This document shows positions 10,966 through 23,932 of a DNA stretch of 64,000 nucleotides, one piece after another. The DNA lies in contig NC_079880.1 of the NCBI RefSeq assembly GCF_029227915.1, positions 33,475,501-33,539,500 on the forward strand. Direction: 5' to 3'. Source of the stretch: Hydractinia symbiolongicarpus (lineage: Eukaryota > Cnidaria > Hydrozoa > Anthoathecata > Hydractiniidae). Every line of letters starts with the position of its first letter. Position 1 is the stretch's first letter. The notes beneath the pieces were generated by a model. The model searched no databases. It worked only from the letters and a program-made list of their open reading frames with translations, and was not told the DNA's origin. The translations under genes and the position numbers were made by a program.

Positions 10966-12440
10966 TTTTTTAGGCGTCCAGAGGCCGTATTATAGCCTCT
11001 TCATGGCGTGTGCATGTGGATTACGGCGTTGTAAAGCCATGGAACCAGGGAAAACAACTTAGGACGGCGTAGTGCATTGAGAGTGGAAGAACTAGACCAA
11101 TGGTAACCTGCGCAGGCACGCGAAACCACACGATTACGTGTAAGGCATTTATTCGACGTCCAGAGGCCGTATTATAGCTTTTTCATGGCGTGTGCATGTG
11201 GATTACGGCGTTGTAAAGCCATGGAACCAGGAAAAACAACTTAGGACGGCGTAGTGTATTTGGAGTGGAAGAACTAGACCAATGGTAACAGGCTGGGATT
11301 CGTGGAACCACGTGATTTACATTTAGGGCCTTTATTAGCCGTCCAGAGGCCGTATTATAGCCTTTTCATGGCGTGTGCATGTTGATTACGGCGTTCTGAA
11401 GCCATGGAACCAGGAATAACAACTTAGGACGTTCTAGTGTATTGAGAGTGGAAGGACTACACCAATGGTAAATTGCGCAGGCACGCGAAACCACACGATT
11501 ACGTGTAAGGCATTTAATAGGCGTCAAAAGGCCGTATTATAGCCTTTTCATGTCGTGTGCATGTGGTTTACGGCGTTGTAAAGCCATGGAACCAGAGCAA
11601 AAAACTTAGGACGGCGTAGTGTATTGAGAGTGGAAGAACTAGACCAATGGTAACAAGCTTGGACGCGTGGAACCCCGTGATTTACGTGTAAGGCATTTAA
11701 TAGGCGTCAAAAGGCCGTATTATAGTCTTTTCATGGCGTGTGCATGTGGTTTACAGCGTTGTAAAGCCATAGAACCAGGAAAAACAACTTAGGACGTTCT
11801 AGTGTATTGAGAGTGGAAGGACTAGACCAATGGTAACAAGCTTGGACGCGTGGAACCAAGTGATTTACGTGTAAGGCCATTATTAGGCGTCCAGAGGCCG
11901 TATTATAGCCTTTTCATTGCGTGTGCATGTGGATTACGGCGTTGAAAAGCCATGGAACCAGGGAAAACAACTTAGGACGGCGTAGTGTATTGAGAGTGGA
12001 AGAACTAGACCAATGGTAACAAGCTTGGACGCGTGGAACCCCGTGATTTACATGTAAGGCATTTAATAGGCGTCAAAAGGCCGTATTATAGTCTTTTCAT
12101 GGCGTGTGCATGTGGTTTACAGCGTTGTAAAGCCATGGAACCAGGAAAAACAACTTAGGACGTTCTAGTGTATTGAGAGTGGAAGGACTAGACCAATGGT
12201 AACAAGCTTGGACGCGTGGAACCACGTGATTTACGTGTAAGGCTTTTATTAGGCGTCCAGAGGCCGTATTATAGCCTTTTCATGGCGTGTGCATGTGGAT
12301 TACGGCGTTGTAAAGCCATGGAACCAGGAAAAACAACTTAGGACGGCGTAGTGTATTGAGAGTGGAAGAACTAGACCAATGGTAACAAGCTTGGACGCGT
12401 GGAACCACGTGATTTACGTGTAAGGCATTTAATAGGCGTC
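10966..12440. repeat. W module, copy 1
   Basis: About eight monomers. Markers in order: GCCTCTTC with AGAGG; ATTCGACGTCC (11151) with AGCTTTTTC and TTTGGAGTGG; the most divergent right half of the window (AGGCTGGGATTCGTGG, then CATTTAGGGCC); TTAGCCGTCC with GTTCTGAAG and GGACTACACC; CATGTCG with AGAGCAAAAAAC; two monomers with TAGTCTTTTC and TTTACAGCG that are B-left and A-right; CATTGCGTG with GAAAAGCC; and CTTTTATTAGG. The same series precedes P at 26.1-27.6 kb at an offset of 15157 bp. A shortened version lies at 14.24-15.23 kb. Confidence 0.85.
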
Positions 12441-14240
12441 AAAAGGCCGTATTATAGGATTTTCATGGCGTGTGCATGTGGTTTACGGCGTTGTAAAGCC
12501 ATGGAACCAGGAAAAACGACTTAGGACGTTCTAGTGTATTGAGAGTGGAAGGACTAGACCAATGGTAACCTGCGCAGGCACGCGAAACCACACGATTACG
12601 TGTAAGGCATTTAATAGGCGTCAAAAGGCCGTATTTTAGCCTCTTCATGGCGTGTGCATGTGGTTTACGGCGTTGTAAAGCCATGGAACCAGGGAAAACA
12701 ACTTAGGACGGCGTAGTGTATTGAGAGTGGAAGAACTAGACCAATGGTAACAAGCTTGGACGCGTGGAACCCCGTGATTTACGTGTAAGGCATTTAATAG
12801 GCGTCAAAAGGCCGTATTATAGCCTTTTCATGGCCTGTGCATGTGGTTTACGGCGTTGTAAAGCCATGGAACCAGGAAAAACAACTTAGGACGGCGTAGT
12901 GTATTGGGAGTGGAAGAACTAGACCAATGGTAACAAGCTTGGACGCGTGGAACCCGGTGATTTACGTGTAAGGCATTTAATAGGCGTCAAAAGGCCGTAT
13001 TATAGCATTTTCATGGCGTGTGCATGTGGTTTACGGCGTTGTAAAGCCATGGAACCAGGAAAAACAACTTAGGACGGCGTAGTGCATTGAGAGTGGAAGA
13101 ACTAGACCAATGGTACCAAGCTTGGACGCGTGGAACCACGTGATTTACGTGTAAGGCCTTTATTAGGCGTCAAAAGGCCGCGTTATAGCCTTTTCATGGC
13201 GTGTGCATGTGGATTACGGCGTTGAAAAGCCATGGAACCAGGGAAAACAACTTAGGACGGCGTAGTGTATTGACAGTGGAAGAACTAGACCAATGGTAAC
13301 AAGCTTGGACGCGTGGAACCTTGTGATTTACGTGTAAGGCCTTTATTAGGAGTCCAGGGCCGTATTATAGCCTTTTCATGGCGTGTGCATGTGGATTGCG
13401 GCGTTGTAAAGCCATGGAGCCAGGAAAAACAACTTAGGACGGCGTAGTGCATTGAGAGTGGAAGAACTAGACCAATAGTAACCTGCGCAGTCACGCGGAA
13501 ACACGCGATTTACGTGTAAGGCCTTTATTAGGCGTCCAGGGCCGTATTATAGCCTTTTCATGGCGTGTGCATGTGGATTACGGCGTTGTAAAGCCATGGA
13601 ACCAGGAAAAACAACTTAGGACGTTCTAGTGTATTGAGAGTGGAAGGACTAGACCAATGGTAACCTGCGCAGGCACGCGAAACCACACGATTACGTGTAA
13701 GGCATTTCAGAGGCGTTAAAAGGCCGTATTATAGCCTTTTCATGGCGTGTGCATGTGGTTTACGGCGTTGTAAAGCCATGGAACCAGGAAAAACAACTTA
13801 GGACGGCGTAGTGCATTGAGAGTGGAAGAACTAGACCAATGGTACCAAGCTTGGACGCGTGGAACCACGTGATTTACGTGTAAGGCCTTTATTAGGCGTC
13901 AAAAGGCCGCGTTATAGCCTTTTCATGGCGTGTGCATGTGGATTACGGCGTTGAAAAGCCATGGAACCAGGGAAAACAACTTAGGACGGCGTAGTGTATT
14001 GAGAGTGGAAGAACTAGACCAATGGTAACAAGCTTGGACGCGTGGAACCTTGTGATTTACGTGTAAGGCCTTTATTAGGAGTCCAGGGCCGTATTATAGC
14101 CTTTTTATGGCGTGTGCATGTGGATTGCGGCGTTGTAAAGCCATGGAGCCAAGAAAAACAACTTAGGACGGCGTAGTGCATTGAGAGTGGAAGAACTAGA
14201 CCAATAGTAACCTGCGCAGTCACGCGGAAACACGCGATTT
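12441..14240. repeat. P and Y modules, copy at 12.4 kb
   Basis: Starts with the GGATTTTC monomer that carries AAAACGACTTAGGACGTTC and a type-B right half. It continues with the CGTATTTTAGCCTC monomer (as at position 1), a GGCCTGTGC monomer, GCATTTTC with TGCATTGAG and GGTACC, CCGCGTTATAG with GAAAAGCC, and the hybrid monomer (GATTGCGG, GCAGTCACGCGG). The hybrid series then comes again after four monomers (729 bp). Other P+Y copies have five monomers (912 bp) between the two hybrids, so one monomer is missing here. It matches 54.08-56.05 kb at offset 41640 and then 41823. Confidence 0.85.
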
Positions 14241-15230
14241 ACGTGTAAGGCCTTTATTAGGCGTCCAGAGGCCGTATTATAGCCTCTTCATGGCGTGTGC
14301 ATGTGGATTACGGCGTTGTAAAGCCATGGAACCAGGGAAAACAACTTAGGACGGCGTAGTGCATTGAGAGTGGAAGAACTAGACCAATGGTAACCTGCGC
14401 AGGCACGCGAAACCACACGATTACGTGTAAGGCATTTATTCGACGTCCAGAGGCCGTATTATAGCTTTTTCATGGCGTGTGCATGTGGATTACGGCGTTG
14501 TAAAGCCATGGAACCAGGAAAAACAACTTAGGACGGCGTAGTGTATTTGGAGTGGAAGAACTAGACCAATGGTAACAGGCTGGGATTCGTGGAACCACGT
14601 GATTTACATTTAGGGCCTTTATTAGCCGTCCAGAGGCCGTATTATAGCCTTTTCATGGCGTGTGCATGTTGATTACGGCGTTCTGAAGCCATGGAACCAG
14701 GAAAAACAACTTAGGACGGCGTAGTGTATTGAGAGTGGAAGAACTAGACCAATGGTAACAAGCTTGGACGCGTGGAACCCCGTGATTTACGTGTAAGGCA
14801 TTTAATAGGCGTCAAAAGGCCGTATTATAGTCTTTTCATGGCGTGTGCATGTGGTTTACAGCGTTGTAAAGCCATGGAACCAGGAAAAACAACTTAGGAA
14901 GTTCTAGTGTAATGAGAGTGGAAGGACTAGACCAATGGTAACAAGCTTGGACGCGTGGAACCAAGTGATTTACGTGTAAGGCCATTATTATTCGTCCAGA
15001 GGCCGTATTATAGCCTTTTCATTGCGTGTGCATGTGGATTACGGCGTTGAAAAGCCATGGAACCAGGAAAAACAACTTAGGACGGCGTAGTGTATTGAGA
15101 GTGGAAGAACTAGACCAATGGTAACAAGCTTGGACGCGTGGAACCCCGTGATTTACATGTAAGGCATTTAATAGGCGTCAAAAGGCCGTATTATAGTCTT
15201 TTCATGGCGTGTGCATGTGGTTTACGGCGT
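14241..15230. repeat. W module, copy 2, shortened
   Basis: Repeats the W series straight after a Y hybrid monomer, as at 26.1 kb, with an offset of 11870 bp to that copy. Near 14695 the series jumps from GTTCTGAAGCCATGG directly to a later monomer, so one monomer is lost and the offset to the 26 kb copy becomes 12052. Both copies share GTGTAATGAGAG and ATTATTATTCGTCC, which W copy 1 lacks, so these two are the closer relatives. The series ends near 15228, where TTTACGGCG replaces the expected TTTACAGCG and Q begins. Confidence 0.8.
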
Positions 15231-16260
15231 TGTAAAGCCATGGAACCAGGGAAAACAACTTAGGACGGCGTAGTGTATTGAGAGTGGAAGAACTAGACCA
15301 ATGGTAACAAGCTTGGACGCGTGGAACCCCGTGATTTACGTGTAAGGCATTTATTAGGCGTCAAAAGGCGGTATTATAGCCTTTTCATGGCGTGTGCATG
15401 TGGATTACGGCGTTGTAAAGCCATGGAGCCAGGGAAAACAACTTAGGACGGCGTAGTGTATTGAGAGTGGAAGAACTAGACCAATGGTTACAAGCTTGGA
15501 CGCGTGGAACCCCGTGATTTGCGTGTAAGGCATTTATTGGGCGTCAAAAGGCGTATTATAGCCTTTTCATGGCGTGTGCACGTGGTTTACGGCGTTGTAA
15601 AGCCATGGAACCAGGAAAAACAACTTAGGACGGCGTAGTGTATTGGCAGTGGAAGAGCTAGACCAATGGTAACAAGCTTGGCGCGTGGAACCACGTGATT
15701 TACGTGTAAGGCCTTTATTAGGCGTCCAGAGGCCGTATTATAGGATTTTCATGGCGTGTGCATGTGGTTTACGGCGTTGTAAAGCCATGGAACCAGGGAA
15801 AACAACTTAGGACGGCGTAGTGTATTGAGAGTGGAAGAACTAGACCAATGGTAACAAGCTTGGACGCGTGGAACCTTGTGATTTACGTGTAAGGCCTTTA
15901 TTAGGCGTCCAGGGCCGTATTATAGCCTTTTCATGGCGTGTGCATGTGGATTGCGGCGTTGTAAAGCCATGGAGCCAGGGAAAACAACTTAGGACGGCGT
16001 AGTGTATTGAGAGTGGAAGAACTAGACCAATGGTAACAAGCTTGGACGCGTGGAACCCCGTGATTTACGTGTAAGGCATTTATTGGGCGTCAAAAGACCT
16101 TATTATAGCCTTTTCATGGCGTGTGCACGTGGCTTACGGCGTTGTAAAGCCATGGAACCAGGAAAAACAACTTAGGACGGCGTAGTGTATTGGGAGTGGA
16201 AGAACTAGACCAATGGTAACAAGCTTGGCGCGTGGAACCACGTGATTTACGTGTAAGGCC
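15231..16260. repeat. Q module, copy 1
   Basis: About six monomers. Order: AAAAGGCGGTATTATAG; GAGCCAGGG followed by GGTTACAAGC and GATTTGCGTG; a short TTGGGCG monomer with AAAAGGCGTATTATAG and GTGCACGTGG; GGCAGTGGAAGAGC and CTTGGCGCG; AGGATTTTC; GATTGCGG; and AAAAGACCTTATTATAG with GTGCACGTGGCTTACGG. It matches 56.33-57.34 kb at an offset of about 41089 bp and leads directly into X, as it also does at 34.3, 38.3 and 57.3 kb. Confidence 0.8.
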
Positions 16261-19200
16261 TTTTTTAGGCGTCTAGAGGCCGTATTATAGCCTTTTCATG
16301 GCGTGTGCACGTGGTTTACGGCGTTGTAAAGCCATGGAACCAGGAAAAACAACTTAGGACGTTCTAGTGTATTGAGAGTGGAAGGACTAGACCAATGGTA
16401 ACCTGCGCAGGCACGCGAAACCACACGATTACGTGTAAGGCATTTAATAGGCGTCAAAAGGCCGTATTACAGCCTTTTCATGGCGTGTGCATGTGGTTTA
16501 CGGCGTTGTAAAGCCATGGAACCAGGAAAAACAACTTAGGACGGCGTAGTGTATTGAGAGTGGAAGAACTAGACTAATGGTAACAAGCTTGGACGCGTGG
16601 AACCACGTGATTTACGTGTAAGGCCTTTATTAGGCGTCCAGAGGCCGTATTATAGCCTTTTCATGGCGTGTGCATGTGGATTACGGCGTTCTGAAGCCAT
16701 GAAACCAGGAATAACAACTTAGGACGTTCTAGTGTATTGAGAGTGGAAGGACTAGACCAATGGTAACAAGCTTGGACGCGTGGAACTTTGTAATTTACGT
16801 GTAAGGCCTTTATTAGGCGTCCAGAGGCCGTATTATAGCCTTTTCATGGCGTGTGCATGTGGATTACGGCGTTCGGAAGCCATGGAACCAGGAATAACAA
16901 CTTAGGACGTTCTAGTGTATTGAGAGTGGAAGGACTAGACCAATGGTAAATTGCGCAGGCACGCGAAACCACACGATTACGTGTAAGGCATTTAATAGGC
17001 GTCAAAAGGCCGTATTATAGCCTTTTCATGTCGTGTGCATGTGGTTTACGGCGTTGTAAAGCCATGGAACCAGAGAAAAAAACTTAGGACGGCGTAGTGT
17101 ATTGAGAGTGGAAGAACTAGACCAATGGTAACAAGCTTGGCGCGTGGAACCACGTGATTTACGTGTAAGGCCTTTATTAGGCGTCCAGAGGCCGTATTAT
17201 AGCCTTTTCATGGCGTGTGCATGTGGATTACGGCGTTGTAAAGCCATGGAACCAGGGAAAACAACTTAGGACAGCGTAGTGTATTGAGAGTGGAAGAACT
17301 AGACCAATGGTAACAAGCTTGGACGCATTGAACCCGGTGATTTACGTGTAAGGCATTTAATAGGCGTCAAAAGGCCGTATTATAGGATTTTCATGGCGTG
17401 TGCATGTGGTTTACGGCGTTGTAAAGCCATGGAACCAGGGAAAACAACTTAGGACGGCGTAGTGTATTGAGAGTGGAAGAACTAGACCAATGGTAACAAG
17501 CTTGGACGCGTGGAACCTTGTGATTTACGTGTAAGGCCTTTATTAGGCGTCAAAAGGCCGCGTTATAGCCTTTTCATGGCGTGTGCATGTGGTTTACGGC
17601 GTTGTAAAGCCATGGAACCAGGAAAAACAACTTAGGACGGCGTAGTGTATTGGGAGTGGAAGAACTAGACCAATGGTAACAAGCTTGGACGCGTGGAACC
17701 ACGTGATTTACGTGTAAGGCCTTTATTAGGCGTTAAAAGGCCGCGTTATAGCCTTTTCATGGCGTGTGCATGTGGTTTACGGCGTTGTAAAGCCATGGAA
17801 CCAGGAAAAACAACTTAGGACGGCGTAGTGTATTGGGAGTGGAAGAACTAGACCAATGGTAACAAGCTTGGACCCGTGGAACCACGTGATTTACGTGTAA
17901 GGCCTTTATTAGGCGTCCAGAGGCCGTATTATAGCCTTTTCATGGCGTGTGCATGTGGTTCACGGCGTTGTAAAGCCATGGACCCAGAAAAAACAACTTA
18001 GGACGGCGTAGTGTATCGAGAGTGGAAGAACTAGACCAATGGTAACAAGCTTGGACGCGTGGAACTTTGTGATTTTTGTCTAAGGCCTTTATTAGGCGTC
18101 CAGAGGCCGTATTATAGCCTTTTCATGGCGTGTGCATGTGGATTACGGCGTTGTAAAGCCATGGAGCCAGGGAAAACAACTTAGGACGGCGTAGTGTATT
18201 GAGAGTGGAAGAACTAGACCAATGGTAACAAGCTTGGACGCGTGGAACCCGGTGATTTACGTGTAAGGCATTTAATGGGCGTCAAAAGGCCGTATTATAG
18301 CCTTTTCATGGCGTGTGCACGTGGTTTACGGCGTTGTAAAGCCATGGAACCAGGAAAAACATCTTAGGACGGGGTAGTGTATTGGGAGTGGAAGAACTAG
18401 ACCAATGGTAACAAGCTTGGACGGGTGGAACCACGTGATTTACGTGTAAGGCATTTAATAGGCGTCAAAAGGCCGCATTACAGCCTTTTCATGGCGTGTG
18501 CATGTGGTTTACGGCGTTGTAAAGCCATGGAACCAGGGAAAACAACATAGGACGGCGTAGTGTATTGAGAGTGGAAGAACTAGACCAATGGTAACAAGCT
18601 TGGACGCGTGGAACCACGTGATTTACGTGTAAGGCATTTAATAGGCGTCAAAAGTCCGTATTATAGCATTTTCATGGCGTGTGCATGTGGTTTACGGCGT
18701 TGTAAAGCCATGGAGCCAGGAAAAACAACTTAGGACGTTCTAGTGTATTGAGAGTGGAAGGACTAGACCAATGGTAACATGCACAGGCACGCGAAACCAC
18801 ACGATTACGTGTAAGGCATTTAATAGGCGTCAAAAGGCCGTATTATAGCCTTTTCATGGCGTGTGCATGTGGTTTACGGCGTATAAAGCCATGGAACCAG
18901 GAAAAACAACTTAGGACGGCGTAGTGTATTGAGAGTGGAAGAACTAGACCAATGGTAACAAGCTTGGACGCGTGGAACCACGTGATTTACGTGTAAGGCC
19001 TTTATTCGGCGTCCAGAGGCCGTATTATAGCATTTTCATGGCGTGTGCATGTGGATTACGGCGTTGTAAAGCCATGGAACCAGGGAAAACAACTTACGAC
19101 GGCGTAGTGTATTGAGAGTGGAAGAACTAAACCAATGGTAACAAGCTTGGACGCGTGGAACCTTGTGATTTACGTGTAAGGCCTTTATTAGGCGTCCAGA

Positions 19201-20096
19201 GGCCGTATTATAGCCTTTTCATGGCGTGTGCATGTGGTTTACGGCGTTGTAAAGCCATGGAACCAGAGAAAAAAACTTAGGACGGCGTAGTGTATTGAGA
19301 GTGGAAGAACTCGACCAATGGTAACAAGCTTGGACGCGTGGAACCACGTGATTTACGTGTAAGGCCTTTATTCGGCGTCCAGAGGCCGTATTATAGCCTT
19401 TTCATGGCGTGTGCATGTGGATTACGGCGTTGTAAAGCCATGGAACTAGGGAAAACAACTTAGGACGGCGTAGTGTATTGAGAGTGGAAGAACTAGACCA
19501 ATGGTAACAAGCTTGGACGCGTGGAACCCCGTGATTTACGTGTAAGGCATTTATTAGGCGTCCATAGGCCGTATTATAGCCTTTTCATGGCGTGTGCATG
19601 TGGATTACGGCGTTGTAAAGCCATGGAACCAGGGAAAACAACTTAGGACGGCGTAGTGTATTGAGAGTGGAAGAACTAGACCAATGGTAACATGCACAGG
19701 CACGCGAAACCACACGATTACGTGTAAGGCATTTAATAGGCGTCAAAAGGCCGTATTATAGCCTTTTCATGGCGTGTGCATGTGGTTTACGGCGTATAAA
19801 GCCATGGAACCAGGAAAAACAACTTAGGACGGCGTAGTGTATTGAGAGTGGAAGAACTAGACCAATGGTAACAAGCTTGGACGCGTGGAACCACGTGATT
19901 TACGTGTGAGGCCTTTATTCGGCGTCCAGAGGCCGTATTATAGCATTTTCATGGCGTGTACATGTGGATTACGGCGTTGTAAAGCCATGGAACCAGGGAA
20001 AACAACTTACGACGGCGTAGTGTATTGAGAGTGGAAGAACTAAACCAATGGTAACAAGCTTGGACGCGTGGAACCCGGTGATTTACGTGTAAGGCC
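16261..20096. repeat. X module, 21-mer unit, copy 1
   Basis: A 3836-bp, 21-monomer unit. Position markers: 1 GGCGTCTAGAGG, type B; 2 ATTACAGCC, ACTAATGG; 3 GTTCTGAAG, ACTTTGTAATTT; 4 GTTCGGAAG, AAATTGCGCAGG; 5 CATGTCG, long A run, CTTGGCGCG; 6 GGACAGCG; 7 AGGATTTTC; 8 and 9 CCGCGTTATAG; 10 GGTTCACGG, TATCGAG; 11 GAGCCAGGG; 12 TTAATGGGCG, ACATCTT, GGGGTAG; 13 CCGCATTACAG; 14 AAAGTCCG, CATGCACAGG; 15 GGCGTATAAAG; 16 TTACGACGG; 17 long A run, CTCGACC; 18 GAACTAGGG; 19 GTCCATAGG; 20 GGCGTATAAAG; 21 GTGTGAGGCC, GTACATGTGG. It is followed directly by an apparently identical copy. Confidence 0.95.
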
Positions 20097-23000
20097 TTTT
20101 TTAGGCGTCTAGAGGCCGTATTATAGCCTTTTCATGGCGTGTGCACGTGGTTTACGGCGTTGTAAAGCCATGGAACCAGGAAAAACAACTTAGGACGTTC
20201 TAGTGTATTGAGAGTGGAAGGACTAGACCAATGGTAACCTGCGCAGGCACGCGAAACCACACGATTACGTGTAAGGCATTTAATAGGCGTCAAAAGGCCG
20301 TATTACAGCCTTTTCATGGCGTGTGCATGTGGTTTACGGCGTTGTAAAGCCATGGAACCAGGAAAAACAACTTAGGACGGCGTAGTGTATTGAGAGTGGA
20401 AGAACTAGACTAATGGTAACAAGCTTGGACGCGTGGAACCACGTGATTTACGTGTAAGGCCTTTATTAGGCGTCCAGAGGCCGTATTATAGCCTTTTCAT
20501 GGCGTGTGCATGTGGATTACGGCGTTCTGAAGCCATGAAACCAGGAATAACAACTTAGGACGTTCTAGTGTATTGAGAGTGGAAGGACTAGACCAATGGT
20601 AACAAGCTTGGACGCGTGGAACTTTGTAATTTACGTGTAAGGCCTTTATTAGGCGTCCAGAGGCCGTATTATAGCCTTTTCATGGCGTGTGCATGTGGAT
20701 TACGGCGTTCGGAAGCCATGGAACCAGGAATAACAACTTAGGACGTTCTAGTGTATTGAGAGTGGAAGGACTAGACCAATGGTAAATTGCGCAGGCACGC
20801 GAAACCACACGATTACGTGTAAGGCATTTAATAGGCGTCAAAAGGCCGTATTATAGCCTTTTCATGTCGTGTGCATGTGGTTTACGGCGTTGTAAAGCCA
20901 TGGAACCAGAGAAAAAAACTTAGGACGGCGTAGTGTATTGAGAGTGGAAGAACTAGACCAATGGTAACAAGCTTGGCGCGTGGAACCACGTGATTTACGT
21001 GTAAGGCCTTTATTAGGCGTCCAGAGGCCGTATTATAGCCTTTTCATGGCGTGTGCATGTGGATTACGGCGTTGTAAAGCCATGGAACCAGGGAAAACAA
21101 CTTAGGACAGCGTAGTGTATTGAGAGTGGAAGAACTAGACCAATGGTAACAAGCTTGGACGCATTGAACCCGGTGATTTACGTGTAAGGCATTTAATAGG
21201 CGTCAAAAGGCCGTATTATAGGATTTTCATGGCGTGTGCATGTGGTTTACGGCGTTGTAAAGCCATGGAACCAGGGAAAACAACTTAGGACGGCGTAGTG
21301 TATTGAGAGTGGAAGAACTAGACCAATGGTAACAAGCTTGGACGCGTGGAACCTTGTGATTTACGTGTAAGGCCTTTATTAGGCGTCAAAAGGCCGCGTT
21401 ATAGCCTTTTCATGGCGTGTGCATGTGGTTTACGGCGTTGTAAAGCCATGGAACCAGGAAAAACAACTTAGGACGGCGTAGTGTATTGGGAGTGGAAGAA
21501 CTAGACCAATGGTAACAAGCTTGGACGCGTGGAACCACGTGATTTACGTGTAAGGCCTTTATTAGGCGTTAAAAGGCCGCGTTATAGCCTTTTCATGGCG
21601 TGTGCATGTGGTTTACGGCGTTGTAAAGCCATGGAACCAGGAAAAACAACTTAGGACGGCGTAGTGTATTGGGAGTGGAAGAACTAGACCAATGGTAACA
21701 AGCTTGGACCCGTGGAACCACGTGATTTACGTGTAAGGCCTTTATTAGGCGTCCAGAGGCCGTATTATAGCCTTTTCATGGCGTGTGCATGTGGTTCACG
21801 GCGTTGTAAAGCCATGGACCCAGAAAAAACAACTTAGGACGGCGTAGTGTATCGAGAGTGGAAGAACTAGACCAATGGTAACAAGCTTGGACGCGTGGAA
21901 CTTTGTGATTTTTGTCTAAGGCCTTTATTAGGCGTCCAGAGGCCGTATTATAGCCTTTTCATGGCGTGTGCATGTGGATTACGGCGTTGTAAAGCCATGG
22001 AGCCAGGGAAAACAACTTAGGACGGCGTAGTGTATTGAGAGTGGAAGAACTAGACCAATGGTAACAAGCTTGGACGCGTGGAACCCGGTGATTTACGTGT
22101 AAGGCATTTAATGGGCGTCAAAAGGCCGTATTATAGCCTTTTCATGGCGTGTGCACGTGGTTTACGGCGTTGTAAAGCCATGGAACCAGGAAAAACATCT
22201 TAGGACGGGGTAGTGTATTGGGAGTGGAAGAACTAGACCAATGGTAACAAGCTTGGACGGGTGGAACCACGTGATTTACGTGTAAGGCATTTAATAGGCG
22301 TCAAAAGGCCGCATTACAGCCTTTTCATGGCGTGTGCATGTGGTTTACGGCGTTGTAAAGCCATGGAACCAGGGAAAACAACATAGGACGGCGTAGTGTA
22401 TTGAGAGTGGAAGAACTAGACCAATGGTAACAAGCTTGGACGCGTGGAACCACGTGATTTACGTGTAAGGCATTTAATAGGCGTCAAAAGTCCGTATTAT
22501 AGCATTTTCATGGCGTGTGCATGTGGTTTACGGCGTTGTAAAGCCATGGAGCCAGGAAAAACAACTTAGGACGTTCTAGTGTATTGAGAGTGGAAGGACT
22601 AGACCAATGGTAACATGCACAGGCACGCGAAACCACACGATTACGTGTAAGGCATTTAATAGGCGTCAAAAGGCCGTATTATAGCCTTTTCATGGCGTGT
22701 GCATGTGGTTTACGGCGTATAAAGCCATGGAACCAGGAAAAACAACTTAGGACGGCGTAGTGTATTGAGAGTGGAAGAACTAGACCAATGGTAACAAGCT
22801 TGGACGCGTGGAACCACGTGATTTACGTGTAAGGCCTTTATTCGGCGTCCAGAGGCCGTATTATAGCATTTTCATGGCGTGTGCATGTGGATTACGGCGT
22901 TGTAAAGCCATGGAACCAGGGAAAACAACTTACGACGGCGTAGTGTATTGAGAGTGGAAGAACTAAACCAATGGTAACAAGCTTGGACGCGTGGAACCTT

Positions 23001-23932
23001 GTGATTTACGTGTAAGGCCTTTATTAGGCGTCCAGAGGCCGTATTATAGCCTTTTCATGGCGTGTGCATGTGGTTTACGGCGTTGTAAAGCCATGGAACC
23101 AGAGAAAAAAACTTAGGACGGCGTAGTGTATTGAGAGTGGAAGAACTCGACCAATGGTAACAAGCTTGGACGCGTGGAACCACGTGATTTACGTGTAAGG
23201 CCTTTATTCGGCGTCCAGAGGCCGTATTATAGCCTTTTCATGGCGTGTGCATGTGGATTACGGCGTTGTAAAGCCATGGAACTAGGGAAAACAACTTAGG
23301 ACGGCGTAGTGTATTGAGAGTGGAAGAACTAGACCAATGGTAACAAGCTTGGACGCGTGGAACCCCGTGATTTACGTGTAAGGCATTTATTAGGCGTCCA
23401 TAGGCCGTATTATAGCCTTTTCATGGCGTGTGCATGTGGATTACGGCGTTGTAAAGCCATGGAACCAGGGAAAACAACTTAGGACGGCGTAGTGTATTGA
23501 GAGTGGAAGAACTAGACCAATGGTAACATGCACAGGCACGCGAAACCACACGATTACGTGTAAGGCATTTAATAGGCGTCAAAAGGCCGTATTATAGCCT
23601 TTTCATGGCGTGTGCATGTGGTTTACGGCGTATAAAGCCATGGAACCAGGAAAAACAACTTAGGACGGCGTAGTGTATTGAGAGTGGAAGAACTAGACCA
23701 ATGGTAACAAGCTTGGACGCGTGGAACCACGTGATTTACGTGTGAGGCCTTTATTCGGCGTCCAGAGGCCGTATTATAGCATTTTCATGGCGTGTACATG
23801 TGGATTACGGCGTTGTAAAGCCATGGAACCAGGGAAAACAACTTACGACGGCGTAGTGTATTGAGAGTGGAAGAACTAAACCAATGGTAACAAGCTTGGA
23901 CGCGTGGAACCCGGTGATTTACGTGTAAGGCC
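20097..23932. repeat. X module, 21-mer unit, copy 2
   Basis: Direct tandem repeat of the preceding unit at an offset of 3836 bp. It shares private variants absent from the other X copies: GGACGCATTGAACC (17321 and 21157; others read GCATGG), GGACCCGTGG (17870 and 21706) and GATTTTTGTCTAAGG (18069 and 21905; others read TTGTGTAAGG). I found no difference between the two copies by eye. The breakpoint lies in the shared GTGATTTACGTGTAAGGCC stretch at 16242-16267 and 20078-20103. This is the youngest large event I can see. Confidence 0.95.

Noticed and set aside
16261-23932. Assembly error as the sole explanation of the identical 21-mers
   Set aside because: It cannot be excluded, but partly diverged tandem copies elsewhere (57-63 kb, 32.8-41 kb) show that real block duplications happen here, so a biological origin is at least as likely.
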